A program made the position numbers and the translations under genes. Below, one piece after another: positions 24,273 through 35,500 of a DNA stretch of 64,000 nucleotides. Each line of letters starts with the position of its first letter. Within the stretch, counting starts at the first letter, position 1. Origin of the DNA: Alnus glutinosa (lineage: Eukaryota > Streptophyta > Magnoliopsida > Fagales > Betulaceae); contig NC_084896.1 in assembly GCF_958979055.1 (NCBI RefSeq), positions 310,001-374,000 of the forward strand. Reading direction: 5' to 3'. The notes under the pieces were generated by a model, which saw only the letters and a list, made by a program, of their open reading frames with translations, did not search any database and was not told the origin of the DNA.

Positions 24273-24684
24273 CATACATCTTATTGCTAGAAATGCATTT
24301 TGCTAGAGCAAGAAGAATGTGAAGAATGATAGAGTATTTATTAGAAAGTCTCCTGTCAATTTTGGACTTGACTTGCTAGACAGGGCTATCTCTTGACATA
24401 TATAAGACAGAAGCTACCTTGCATGATATGAAAGGGCGACTTGTGTTTCGCTTTTTTTCAATTTGCAAGACATCACCTAGATATGTATATCTTATTGTTA
24501 AAAACGCATTTTGCTAGAGGTGGAGCAAAAAGAATGTGAAGCATTGTCTAAAATTTGGAAGTCTCCTTGTCAATTTTGGGTTTGGCTTGTGCAGCAGGGC
24601 CTTCTCCTAACACATAAGAAAGGATCTACTCTGAACATGACTATGAAAGGGCCTCTTCTGTTTCTCAGGTTGCTGATTTGCAAG
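24273..24684. repeat. diverged tandem duplication, unit about 200 bp
   Basis: 24273-24469 and 24484-24684 align over their whole length. Both contain CATTTTGCTAGAG, AAGAATGTGAAG, GAAAGTCTCC or GGAAGTCTCC, TGTCAATTTTGG, a GGGC-TCTC-type block, ATGAAAGGGC and ATTTGCAAG in the same order. There are many substitutions, so the duplication is old. Confidence 0.7.
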
Positions 24685-24808
24685 TCTATATGGAAAGACT
24701 TAGTTCCCCCTATCATACTTTATTTTTTTTTACCTATACAATGGAGATCTCCAATTTTCCTGTATCAAATCTCTGTCTTTCTAAACTTACCTTTGAAATG
24801 CTCAAAAT

Positions 24809-24919
24809 ACTCATGGTGCACAACAAGTGCACTACCACAAGACACAGTAGAGTGGGCTCCACACAATGGGATCCACTCCATTGTGCCTTGTGGTAGTGCA
24901 CTTGTTGTGCACCATGAGT
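24809..24919. repeat. foldback hairpin element (MITE-like)
   Basis: The left arm from 24809 (ACTCATGGTGCACAACAAGT...) is repeated as an exact reverse complement ending at 24919 for about 33 nt. A further dozen or so paired bases with a few mismatches follow toward a short loop near 24858-24872. The strand would fold into a stem of about 46 bp. It looks like a small foldback transposon or a hairpin RNA source. Confidence 0.75.
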
Positions 24920-27483
24920 GCAAGTATCATTCCCCCTTCTCTTATGTCTTCTTTTGAATCTTCCAGTGCTTCTCATGACCCAAGTTTATGATTTTTGAAC
25001 TAGCTCATGGTTCACCCTCAGGAAAATCTATATGTTTTTGTCCATTGACAACTACCCATTGTTAGGAGGTGTTGTATGACCCCCAATATGATCAAAATTC
25101 TCTAATTGATTGAAAAATTTATATTCCTGTCTGTGAATTTAAACCCCCTTCGAAGGTGGGTTTTGGTAGGTTGATGGCTAATGTAAAATTGGTAGCTTAC
25201 GAGCAAGAACCATTGCTTGTGTAAATATTTTTAGTTGTTAATTTCAGTAAGTTAGAGGGTGATGATGATGATGATGTCAGTCTTTATGTGAAGCTCACCA
25301 TCTCACCAGCTATTAGTCTCCTGAAGTTGGCGTACTAAGATTTCAGAACTTATGCTTCAGGTTTAAGCTTTCAAAGATATGTACTTACATTTTGTTTGTA
25401 TCGACTGGTGAACCACGACATTTTTTTCTTTTTTCTTTTTCCCCTTTCTATCTTGTCATAAACTGATATTTACTATTTTTATCTTATGCAGTGTGACTGG
25501 GAGGAGAGGAATTGACATGATGGACAAGCTTTTCTGGGCTCTTAACTTTATTTATATCGTTTTTTTTTTTTTATCCTGGAATATTCTCAGGCCAGAGTGT
25601 CCTTCATTAATTAGATCATGTTTCTTGAAGCTTATCTATCATTTAAGGCGAAAACTTGGTTCATGTTATCTTGTGGATAATATTTCATTGGATGTACCTT
25701 GTTATTTGGTGATAGCAATATTAAATTTGACTTATTGACAGGGATACTTAACTGTTTAATCACGTTCTCTAACAGTAACAGGGTTCTGCCCCACCTGGGA
25801 CCAGCTTCTTTACTAGTTTTTCTCTCATATCCATTATTTTTCATCTAATCTATATATGTAATTTGGTTGAGGGTATTGCAGCAAAATGCCAATTTTGGCT
25901 GATCATAGCAATGCAGATGAATGTGGGGGCATTTCTTGGCTTTTGAATTGTGGAATTTAACATTACCTCCCGCATTTGCGTTAACATTATCAGGAAATAT
26001 CCTAGATTTTCATGTTTGGTTTAGTCATAAAGCATCCTATATGACCCATTTGTTCTTCACAAAATATCCTTATAATAAGTTTTGTTCAAAATTTTCTTAC
26101 AATTTGCACGTTTTACTTCGAAGAAAAAGAAACGTAGACTTTTTACCTTTGTTGGCATTATCTTCATTCCCATATCCGTGTTGCTTCCTTATTCGTCAAA
26201 TTTTACTTCTAATAAAATGTTCAAAGAAAATATTTGGCAATTTGTGGAATTCTTCCGCCGTAAGTGGAACTTTTGTGGTGTCAATTATCCTACCTGAAGT
26301 GAAGAATTGTTTCACTCAAATCCCATTTTCAGTCACAACCAACCTAACCATTGTAACTTATCAAATCAATTGTTGCTGGAATTGCTTTTCATGTGAAAGT
26401 CCTTTAAGTTACCTTTATAAATACATTTATCTAAGTAGTTTCTCAAATTTGGATTTGAATTTTGCCATTTGCTTTGAAAATTTTGTTTCTTGCACTCAAT
26501 TTCTTTTCCATTTTTCCCCCTTTCTCTTGTCAAAGTAAAAAAAAATAAAATTAGTGGATATTTCCTCATAATGATTTGAAAAAACTTCACCTATAATTTT
26601 TGATCTTGTTCATCTTTCAATTTTTTTTTTTTTTTTTTTAAATTTCAACCATCTGTTAAATCTTAATGATTTTCTTGTTTGTTTAAAGTATTTTATATTT
26701 TATATTATCTTTTGAAAAAGTCAATTTGAGAATAATCGTAGGATACATTTTGTTTTTTTTTTTTTTTTCTCATGAGCTAATTGTGGAATACATATAAATT
26801 TCATTATCCAAGGAGCCTAATCATACAACTTGTAACTTCATTATATATAGGGTGGTTGGGAGGCAACTCTATCAAATTTCACTCTCTCATTGACATGGGA
26901 GCCTTTGAGGGTGTGAGACGTGGCAGGTCCACAACCCTCCCTTTAAAGCATTGGCCTATGTTTTTCTTCTGGTCATTTTATGCATTAATTGATTAAGATC
27001 ATAATAGAGGTCCACATTGAAAAAGTGCTTGGCATTACATAGAGCTCCCCCATCCCCCCCCCCCCATGATGCTCCCATTTTCTTTCAGACCCTTTTAGAG
27101 AATAAAAGTTAATACATGAATGGAAATTGAAAAAGCATGAGCCAACTCATTCCTAAATTGCTGCCGTAAAAATCTCTCCAATCGGGCTTGCGCGCTAAAA
27201 ACGTGCGACCGTAATAGGAAATAGGAAGAAAGATGGAGAAGTAGTCCACATAATCAAAGCGACATCATCATTATTCAATCAGCACAAGCAACAAGCTTCA
27301 CACGGGTGCAAACTCCCTCCCTCCCACCTGAAAACTTGCCGGAGAACAACTATTGACTGCTTGTGTGTGTGTGTGTGTGTAAGAAAGAAATGTCTAATGG
27401 GTTGGCTATGGTTGAGAACTGAGAGACTAAGATGAGCGTGTATGCAAGGGAAGTGGAAGAGGTAGATCCCATGCAACAAGGCC

Positions 27484-29758
27484 ATGGATGAGGTTCCTGG
27501 CTCAGTGGGGACTAGCGCCAGCTTCTCTTTGAGATTGGGGCAGACCATCTTTTCCTCTGCCTCTCTTCTTTTCATGTCTTTGGGTGTTGAGTTCTACAGC
27601 TACACTGCTTTCTGGTAATTCTTCATTTTTTCTCTCTTCCTTCTCTAATGGGTGCCTCTTTATTTCTTCTGGGTTTTTACTTTTCTTTGCCCCGAAAATA
27701 TTGATGAACCCTACCTGGGGGAAATGGTTGCTGCCTTTTGGAAGAAGAATTGAGAGTTATATTTTCTTCATACTTGATCTTGCTATTCTAAAGTAGGATG
27801 ATTTGCATGGTGCCATTTATTTGCTGTCTTCCAGATTTCCAGAATCCCCAGAATAAGATAAACTGTGTTCGGATTCTGGGTGTTGCTCAATTTCTTTCTA
27901 TTTCTAATTTTGAGGTTGATCAATCTTGGTCATGAGTCATGACACAAGTTTGAGCAATTTGCTATTTGAATTTATTAATTGGAGTCGGTTTTATGGCATC
28001 ATTAGGGCAGAATTCCATTGGCAGTCTTCCTATTCTTGCTTAAATTAGAGCTCTGGTAAGTTCAGCATTACAGCGGTCTTGGTCAATCTAACGACCACTG
28101 CCAAAAGACATTACTTTCCACAAGAAATTTGGAACCGTTGGATTGACCATATCTGTAAGCAGGACATATTCACATGCTTAGCTTAGGCATGAAGGTCTTG
28201 GTGAGGAGTGGTTCTCCATACTCTTAGTTTAGTACTAGGATGATGTCATAATGCTTTCATAATTTCATTGGCTTCTGTCGAATCCTTTTGTGAGCACCCA
28301 CTGCTGGCTTGGAATTTTCAAATCTACAAGCCAACATGGTTGAATTAAGATTCTTCCATTTAGATTCACTGGTATGAGATGATTGCCTAAGATAAAGGGA
28401 GGAGATGGAAGACAAATGCAATCATCTCATTTCTCCAGACTCCTGTCCCATTATCACATTCCGTTAAATTCAGAAGTTATATAAACAAAATTTAGCTAGA
28501 ATGGCGTAACTATGATACCTTGTTGTCAAAGCTAAAAACAGGGTCTTAAAAAAACTGAGAGAAGTAATTCATAAACTACAGCCGCTTGACAATCTGACAA
28601 GCATTTCCAACTCTAGTGTGACATGAAAAGAACAACAAGGCAGAATGTAGTATGCTTTTCCGCTCTGAATGATGATCAATAACATGGGTACAGGAGCACG
28701 CGAGGAATACTACTCTTCTATTATTGACCTGATGCAGGAAGGAAGGAACAACAAAATGAAATAAAGATAACACCCCACGTTAATTCAGAGTCTCATTGAA
28801 CAATGATAGGAATTGCAGGAAAAAATAATTTGGAAGAAGAAGAATAGAGGAAGGGAGAAAAGAAAAGAGATTGAGTCACACAATTCAGAGAGAGAGGGAA
28901 TTTGGTGGAGTCTCACCATTGGGAAGAAGGAAGAAGAGGAAGATGAGCCACACCTCAAACAAAATCTTTGTAATTATTCATCAGTTGTCTCCATTGGAGC
29001 AAAATAATTCACTTGAATAGACTCAACGATTAACTCTAACCCTAATTTGATTGACTTTGGGTTAAACCCATTATTGAATTACAAAATAACAACTTAATTA
29101 TTTTAAAAATTAAATAAAACATAAATCTAAATGCAAATAACTTAATTAATTAATAAGACCTAAATAAAATATAGGGCCCAATTAATTCTGTCTCGTCCCA
29201 CATCATGACCATTCCTTTATTTTTACACTTTACACATTGTGAAACAGTGTACTTACCACCTTTTTTTTTTTTAAAAAAAAAAAAAAAAATGGTTTCTTCC
29301 ATTATTACTTGGTTAATCCTCATCAAATATACTAATGTTGCTTACAGTTACTTGGTGACAATCATGGGTTTGGTTATACCTTGGAGTTTCACTTTGGCCC
29401 TGGTAGATGGATACTCTGTTCTGGTAAAATGCCCTATTCGGCAGCCGGGAATAGTGCTAATCATTGTTATTGGAGATTGGGTACGCATCATTTCAGCTAT
29501 TTACAACCACATAATAATAGTTGTTGGCAACCATTTGTGCTAATTCAATATATTCCATAATAGGTATTGTCCATTCTCACGCTTGGTGCAGCTTGCTCAA
29601 CAGCTAGTGTTGTGGACCTTTTGCTCAACTCTAATGGGTCAAATTGCCCTCCGAAGCTTTGCAGCAGATATCAGATATCAGCTGTCATGGCTATCTTGTC
29701 ATGGTTTCTGTCCTTGGCTTCATGTCTCTTCAATCTTTGGTTACTTCCCTCCTTGTGA
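27484..29758 (+). CDS. CASPL5C: CASP-like membrane protein, subfamily 5C
   Basis: Three exons, 27484-27614, 29348-29480 and 29564-29758, join in phase to 152 residues with GT-AG introns; intron 1 is 1.7 kb. The protein carries the CASP-like (UPF0497, MARVEL-related) signature: MDEVPGSVGTSASFSLRLGQ opening into a first membrane span, YLVTIMGLVIPWSFTLALVD, a third span with AACSTASVVDLLL, the Cys-containing loop CPPKLCSRYQISA, and a final span FLSLASCLFNLWLLPSL at the C terminus. This four-span protein of the plasma membrane belongs to the family that includes the Casparian-strip scaffold proteins. Members of group 5 are of largely unknown function. The start codon is the first ATG of the conserved block; the minus-strand frame over exon 1 is a shadow. 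Confidence 0.93.
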
Positions 29759-30248
29759 TTCTTATTTGGATTTTGGCTATATCCTATTTTACATAGTTTT
29801 GTGGCCAGGATCTGAATCTTGTACATTAGTTCGTGTGTTCAAATTTGAGTAGATGAAGGCGCTTTCAGTCACACAAATACAAAATTGTAAAATGTTGTTT
29901 GTTGTAAAAATATAATTTAAATGATTAAGTCTACTCTTTTTCCTTCCCGCTTAAGTTTTTTGAGATAAGTGTTGGTTCAACATACTTATCAAAAAAGTGT
30001 TGGTTTAACATGGTATTAAAGTTTAAACTTTGTCTCTATTATTCACCTCTCATTTTGGTTAAAAATTACACGTGTCGGGCCTCGCTCGCTTGTTGAGGGG
30101 AAGCCCACACGTGATGGGGAGTATTAGAATATATAGAGCTTAATTGATGATTTAACATTTGTTGAGCATTTCTCCAAGCAAGCACATTCAACCAGGGAAG
30201 AAAATATCTTGTGCGTCTTATTTATTGGAGAATTTCGGGCTTCGGGCT
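29759..30248. other. spacer at the start of the SPH array
   Basis: Contains the left part of a duplicated block (about 29808-30248) whose sister copy lies at about 31940-32325. A short stretch near 30010-30140 resembles a retrotransposon LTR boundary and is shared by both blocks, so it predates their duplication. Confidence 0.5.
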
Positions 30249-30740
30249 TCAAGGATGTGGTGGTCGCCACTTATACACAAAATCATACATTCGAGTCCCA
30301 AAATTGTAGGCGTGAATCCCATCCTCTTGAGCCCTCCAGCGGCAATCTGAACTGGGATGGGGACAATACGTTTTGAGAAAATGTTCATCATAATGGAAGA
30401 CGTCGAAGGTCAAATGCCCACCCTCCCACGACAAGTCGCAGAAGTAGAGTGTGGTGCGAAGAAAGTTGCCTGCAAAACCCCAATTGTACTCGGAATGGGC
30501 AGGGATCAAGTGGAGGCCAAGATCATTGTTTTTGGACTTGCAATGAGCTCCTAGAAGAGCTCTTTGGAACCCGTTTTCAATGTGAAGGCGGTAAGCGTTG
30601 CAGATTAGTGGTTCACTGATCATGCAAAGAGCCAACACAAGCAGGACTAGTGATAAATTACTCATTTTCTCGTGATTTCCAATGCTTCAATTCCTACTGC
30701 TTCTTATCCCTTTAAATACACAAACGTAACAATTAATTTC
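29808..30740. repeat. SPH segmental duplication, block A (SPH1 and flanks)
   Basis: The sequence from about 29808 through the SPH1 gene to its promoter near 30740 matches 31940-32820 in order. Shared blocks are 'ATAGATGAAGG', 'TTTCAGTCACACAAATACAA', the SPH coding region, and the promoter with TTTAAATACACAAAC. Small indels separate the copies outside the coding region. Confidence 0.75.
30249..30665 (-). CDS. plant self-incompatibility S1 family protein (SPH1)
   Basis: A 138-residue secreted protein. The signal peptide is about residues 1-24 (MSNLSLVLLVLALCM...CNA). It is followed by the S-protein-homolog fold: HIENGF near the mature N terminus, HCKSKNNDLG, SEYNWGF, TTLYFCDLSW, FDVF, CRWRAQEDGI and a C-terminal FVYKW. 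Mature Cys residues 42, 76, 101 and 108 are the four conserved ones, expected to form two disulfides. SPH proteins resemble the Papaver pollen-rejection determinant PrsS; most family members are small secreted proteins of unknown role. The gene is intronless with a TATA-like TGTATTTAAA at 30711-30720. It differs from SPH2 at only six residues (26, 35, 47, 123, 125, 134). Confidence 0.92.
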   Translation of the reverse strand: MSNLSLVLLVLALCMISEPLICNAYRLHIENGFQRALLGAHCKSKNNDLGLHLIPAHSEYNWGFAGNFLRTTLYFCDLSWEGGHLTFDVFHYDEHFLKTYCPHPSSDCRWRAQEDGIHAYNFGTRMYDFVYKWRPPHP

Positions 30741-32325
30741 AAGATCTCAACCGATAGAATAGGATCCTCTCCATTTGGATACTATCCATTTCAAATGAAA
30801 GGTCGAAATTTAAAGTTGATGCATCTAATGGTGTAAATGAAGTTAATGTTGACAGTCTTCTAAAAATTTAAATAATGTAAAATGATCATGTACACTATTA
30901 GATTTATCAATTTTAAATCTTGACCATAAAATGGATAGTATCCATTTCACTTGGGCATTATATATGGTAATTATAAAGATGAGAAATCTTCTAAAATTTT
31001 AAAAGAAAATGAATGATTTAAAAAGGAAAGAACAACTAATAAACATAGAACCTAATCTCAAAAGACGGCTTGATACATAATTTCATAGTCAAACATGAGA
31101 ATGAATGAATAAAAAAAAGCAATTAATTTGGACCAAAATTGGGATTAATTAGAATACATCGAGGATCCATTTCATTAAATGGATTAGTATCCATTTCATT
31201 AAATGAAATGGAGAGGATCATATTCCCTATCCAAGGGCATTAAAAATATATATTTTTGTGTTTTCAAAAAATAATAATAAAAAAAAAATTAACAAACAAT
31301 TCAAGATACAAAACAATTCTAAAAATATAAAAGTAGTTTTTCATGATACAAAACACTCTTGAGCTCAAGCTCCAGTCGTATTAAATAAAATTAAATGAAA
31401 TAAACTTGAACATTTAATATTAGGCTCGATTACAACCTTAAATTCTTTGTTCATCCAGGCATTTGAGAATTAAAACCTTTTTGGTGTGTAAGGGCCAATT
31501 GAACTAACCAATGTAATTAAGAAGTTTCATTAAAAGCATTACTCCCGATGAAATTTGAGTAGACCTATATTTGTCATTTATCTCACTTAACTTTAGCTCA
31601 ATGTAATTTGGACCCTATTTTAAAGTTTCAATGCTAATTTCCTCCATCCATCTAAATTAATAAGCAGTTAAGTTGGACAAAAAAATATGTTAAATAATAA
31701 AATTGCCCATTTATGAGAATAAGAAAAAAAAAAAAAAAAAAAAGAATCAAATGATTTTTTTTTTTTTTTTTAAATTAGCAGTCCCAGTCTCAAATATCCC
31801 TTATATTGATTTTTGATAGAATATTTTTATTGAAAGAAGAAATACAAAATAAGTATGCTTGTCAAGGGTAGTTTAGTCATTTAACATGCTTATCCGTTCA
31901 ACTTCATGGTTGACATAGACTCAAAAGAGAAAAATGATACCGAATCTGAATCTCGTGCATTAGTAGTGTTCAAATTTTAATAGATGAAGGCTTTCAGTCA
32001 CACAAATACAAGATTAATGTAAAACGTTTTTTTTTTTTGTTAAAATATAATTTAAACTATTAAGTATACTATTTTTCCTTCTCTCTTAAGTTTTTTGGGA
32101 TAAATATTGATTTAACATAATATTAAAGTTTAAACCTTGTCTCCGTCATTCACCTCTCATTTCAATTAAAAATTATACGTGTTGGGCCTCGCTTGTTGAG
32201 GAAGAATTTGAGCCCCCACGTGATAGGAAGTGTTACAATATATATATATATATATAAGAGAGAGAAGAAAAGAAAATGTGCTTCTCATACGTCTTATTTA
32301 TTGGAGAATTTTCGGGCTTCGGGCT
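30741..32325. other. spacer between SPH1 and SPH2
   Basis: AT-rich. It contains a repeat block at about 31560-31940 that recurs at about 36950-37330, poly(A)/poly(T) runs near 31726-31770, and the downstream flank shared with SPH1 (31940-32325). No gene is recognised. Confidence 0.5.
31560..31940. repeat. dispersed repeat, copy 1
   Basis: About 380 bp matching 36950-37330 in the same order: TTTGTCATTTATCTCA, AATTTGGACCCTATTTT, CTAATTTCCTCCATCCATCT, TTGCCCATTTATGAGAA and ACTTCATGGTTGACATAGAC. Both copies lie 3' of an SPH gene's neighbourhood and have no coding potential. Confidence 0.75.
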
Positions 32326-32820
32326 TCAAGGATGTGGTGGTTGCCACTTATACACAAAATCATACATTTGAGTCTCAAAATTGTAGGCGTGAATCCCATC
32401 CTCTTGAGCCCTCCAGCGGCAATCTGAACTGGGATGGGGACAATACGTTTTGAGAAAATGTTCATCATAGTGGAAGACGTCAAAGGTCAAATGTCCACCC
32501 TCCCACGACAAGTCGCAGAAGTATAGTGTGGTGCGAAGAAAGTTGCCTGCAAAACCCCAATTGTACTCGGAATGGGCAGGGATCAAGTGGAGGCCAAGAT
32601 CACTGTTTTTGGACTTGCAATGAGCTCCTAGAAGAGCTTTTTGGAACCCGTTTTCAATGTGAAGGATGTAAGCATTGCAGATTAGCGGTTCACTGATCAT
32701 GCAAAGAGCCAACACAAGCAGGACTAGTGATAAATTACTCATTTTTTCTCTTGATTTCCAATGCTTCAATTCTCACTGCTTCTTATCCAATCCCTTTAAA
32801 TACACAAACAATTAGATTCT
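31940..32820. repeat. SPH segmental duplication, block B (SPH2 and flanks)
   Basis: Sister of block A (29808-30740). Homology covers 3' flank, gene and promoter. Block B has a TA run near 32236-32254 absent from A. Confidence 0.75.
32326..32742 (-). CDS. plant self-incompatibility S1 family protein (SPH2)
   Basis: 138 residues, the same length as SPH1 and 132 of 138 residues identical. It has the same signal peptide and the same four mature cysteines (42, 76, 101, 108). All replacements are conservative or near the ends (R26I, R35K, N47S, G123E, R125Q, R134Q), so the fold should be intact and both copies look functional. The start is the ATG at 32742; an open frame extends upstream to a TTG, but the signal peptide begins at MSNLS. 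TATA-like TGTATTTAAA sits at about 32794-32803 on the minus strand. Duplicated flanks on both sides mark a recent segmental copy of SPH1. Confidence 0.92.
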   Translation of the reverse strand: MSNLSLVLLVLALCMISEPLICNAYILHIENGFQKALLGAHCKSKNSDLGLHLIPAHSEYNWGFAGNFLRTTLYFCDLSWEGGHLTFDVFHYDEHFLKTYCPHPSSDCRWRAQEDGIHAYNFETQMYDFVYKWQPPHP

Positions 32821-35500
32821 AATTAATCCCAATTTTGGTCCAAATTAATTGCTTTTTTTATTCATTCATTCATTCTCATATTAGACTATGAAATTATGTA
32901 TCAAGTCTTCTTTTGAGTTTAGGTTCTATGTATATTAGTTGTGCTTTCCATTTTAAATCATTAATTGTCTTTTACAATTTTAGAAAGAACTTGAATCATG
33001 AATATTTTGGGAATCAGATAAAAAATTATCAAAGAGATAATTAAGCATTAAATCTGATATGAGATGATTTTAAATCTCTAGATTTCATTAATGATTAAGC
33101 ATAATAGAAATTTCCTACAAACTAGAGAAATGATATACGTACATACATCCCCTACATATTGGGTGAATTAAGGCCCCCAATTAATGAATATTAATAAGGA
33201 TTTCTTTAAGAAAAAAATATTTGAAGACTTGATTATGGTCAATATTCTTTAATTATGGCCCCTAATTATAGTAATAAATATTTTAAAAAGCATTAATATA
33301 ATTTAATTCTCCTAAAAACTTAATTATCTAACATTCCATTCTTGAAACAAGTCTTTAAAAATTGATAGTATTAAATAAGATAATAAAATAATATTAAAGA
33401 CATTTTTAAATAATGGAAAGAATGAAAACTATAATAATATTCAATTACTTTGTGGACAATTTTGGGCCTTGTGATTAACATTGAGTACCCAAAATTCCAA
33501 TCAAAATTTGAAGGGACAACAATAAATTTTCATCTCTAACTGCCAATTGGATCATTTGCGAGAGATATAGATTGATTTAACATTCAATGCTAATAATATA
33601 TAATTTATTCCAAACATTAAAAGATATAAATTATGCTACGCAAGTCCAATGTTCAAAAGAAAACGAATAAATAAATAAATAAATGCTAAGATGGAAAGTT
33701 TTCAAAATATTTTATTCAATTATAAACTCATCTCTTTATAACTTCTCATTTTTTGTGGAACATAACTTGGTAAGTGACCTACAGAAACTTGGTAAGTGAG
33801 ATGAGCAAACAGAACTCACTTTCTGGAAAGGCTGCAACAAATGACCAAGTATCTTTATTAAAGGAGGCATGTCACTTAGCTCTGATTACTCGTACGTTGG
33901 GCAGGAAAGCATCTCATTTATTTTTGGAAACAAGGGATTGACAAAGTTCTCCTTAATTGGTCTTCTCTTAGAAGATTTTCATGACAACTTATATCAACAT
34001 TTCTTGTCGTTGAAGGAGCTAATTTCCATTGTGCATAAGCTTCTCAGTGCCAATTATCTTCTTGTTTTGAGGGGTTACATCTGGAATATTCTTGAATGGC
34101 TTGCAGCACACTATGGGGCATTCAATAGAGTTATTAATCTGTTATTCTAAAACTCTATAACCGATAATTGCAACCAGGAGTACCCTGTTATTCAGTTGCG
34201 GTTATTTTTAATTTTTCGGTTATCCGGCCGGTTAGCCATTGTTGACAATTATTAGAGGTTAATAAATGTCCCGTTTGTACATCCCTATTGATAGATCAAG
34301 AAGAAATCTAGTACGGACCGGACCGGACCCAAGACTTAATCAAATAAAAGGCTTATTACTCTCTTTCTCCCTAAAAAAACATAGGAGCTCCTTCTCCAAG
34401 AAGCTCCCTCTATCCCATTCTCTCCATTTCTTGTCCCTATAGGCTAGCTCTTAGAGATATTGAGTACTTGGGTGTTGGAGTGCCTTCAGTACGATGACTA
34501 GAGACCCCCTGAAGACCCATTTTCTTGTTTCGCATGAGAGTATAATTAGCCCAGACTGCGGATGAAGAATTTTTTATCTAACAGATCGATATAGCAGGAG
34601 GACTTTTAAGTTTCAAATTAGTACATGGTAGAGGCTGCTTCCTAGTGGCTTATTTTCCATGTAGAAGAAATGATGAGCAAGTGAAATGACCAATTAATTT
34701 TAGGGTAAAATTAATACAAAATTGATCTCTATGCTAGCTTTTGGTGTGTATCAAGTCAGTCATTGAATTTTCAAATGTGATAAAATTAGTCATTGTTCTT
34801 TCTGATAGTGTAAAATCAATCCTTCCATTTATTTCCGTTAATAGACACTTTTTTTTTTTTTTCGATGTGATTATCGGTTATAATTGAAGAATGGTGGTGC
34901 AAGGGGCAACAACGATGGGTTAAGCATGGAAGACACCCTTCAATCTGATGATGGGCCAAGTGCCATTTTGTTTCTGGTGATGTGGCAAGGTTGACGTGGA
35001 GCCAAGGGAACAGATGAAGAACTCATTTGGCGATATTTGTTGATTGTCGGGCAATAATTATGGGGAAATGGCACTCATGGCGCAACATGATTGGACCAAT
35101 TGATTTTTTTTATACGTGGCAAACGGCCCACTAACAAAATTAGACAAACATATTGATTTTAAACGGTCAGAAAGTTTAAGAACTAATTTTATTACTTTTG
35201 AAAATCCAATTATTAATTTAATATCAAGTGGGGTTAAAGTGACAAGTTGAATTTTTGCACAATAATCCCTTTAGAACTACGTACCTTAGGGTCCGGCATG
35301 TATATAGTTAAATAAAAAATAATTAAAAAAGAAAAAAAAAAAAAAGAAAAAAAAGAAAAAAAAAAGAGAGAATTTCAGACGGAAATGTAGATGTAGAGAC
35401 TAGAGAGAAGAAAACGTCGGGAGAAAGTGCTTTTTTGTTTTATTTTTATTTGAGAAAATTAATAAATTAAAATCGTTATTCCCTCATCATCTGCCAGGCA
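32821..35500. other. spacer between SPH2 and SPH3
   Basis: AT-rich. It holds a 93-codon open frame at 33869-34150 with protein-like composition that I cannot assign, a repeat at about 34150-34260 rich in GGTTAT/CCGGTT that recurs near 38445-38620, and an A-rich tract at 35317-35366. The last part belongs to the duplicated 3' flank of SPH3. Confidence 0.45.

Larger units (their letters stand above)
23126..27483. other. long non-coding stretch after TOM6
   Basis: It probably includes the TOM6 3' UTR, possibly with an intron. It holds a diverged tandem duplication (24273-24684), a strong hairpin element (24809-24919), several T- and C-runs and a TG microsatellite near 27363-27380. A 205-codon AT-rich open frame at 25921-26538 shows no protein-like composition and was not accepted as a gene. 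Confidence 0.5.

Noticed and set aside
25921-26538. 205-codon open frame on the plus strand
   Set aside because: Phe/Leu/Ser-heavy translation of AT-rich DNA, no domain, no splice or promoter context; a second overlapping frame is equally open. Treated as chance.
27279-27575. 98-codon minus-strand frame over CASP-like exon 1
   Set aside because: Antisense to a well-conserved exon; no family resemblance.
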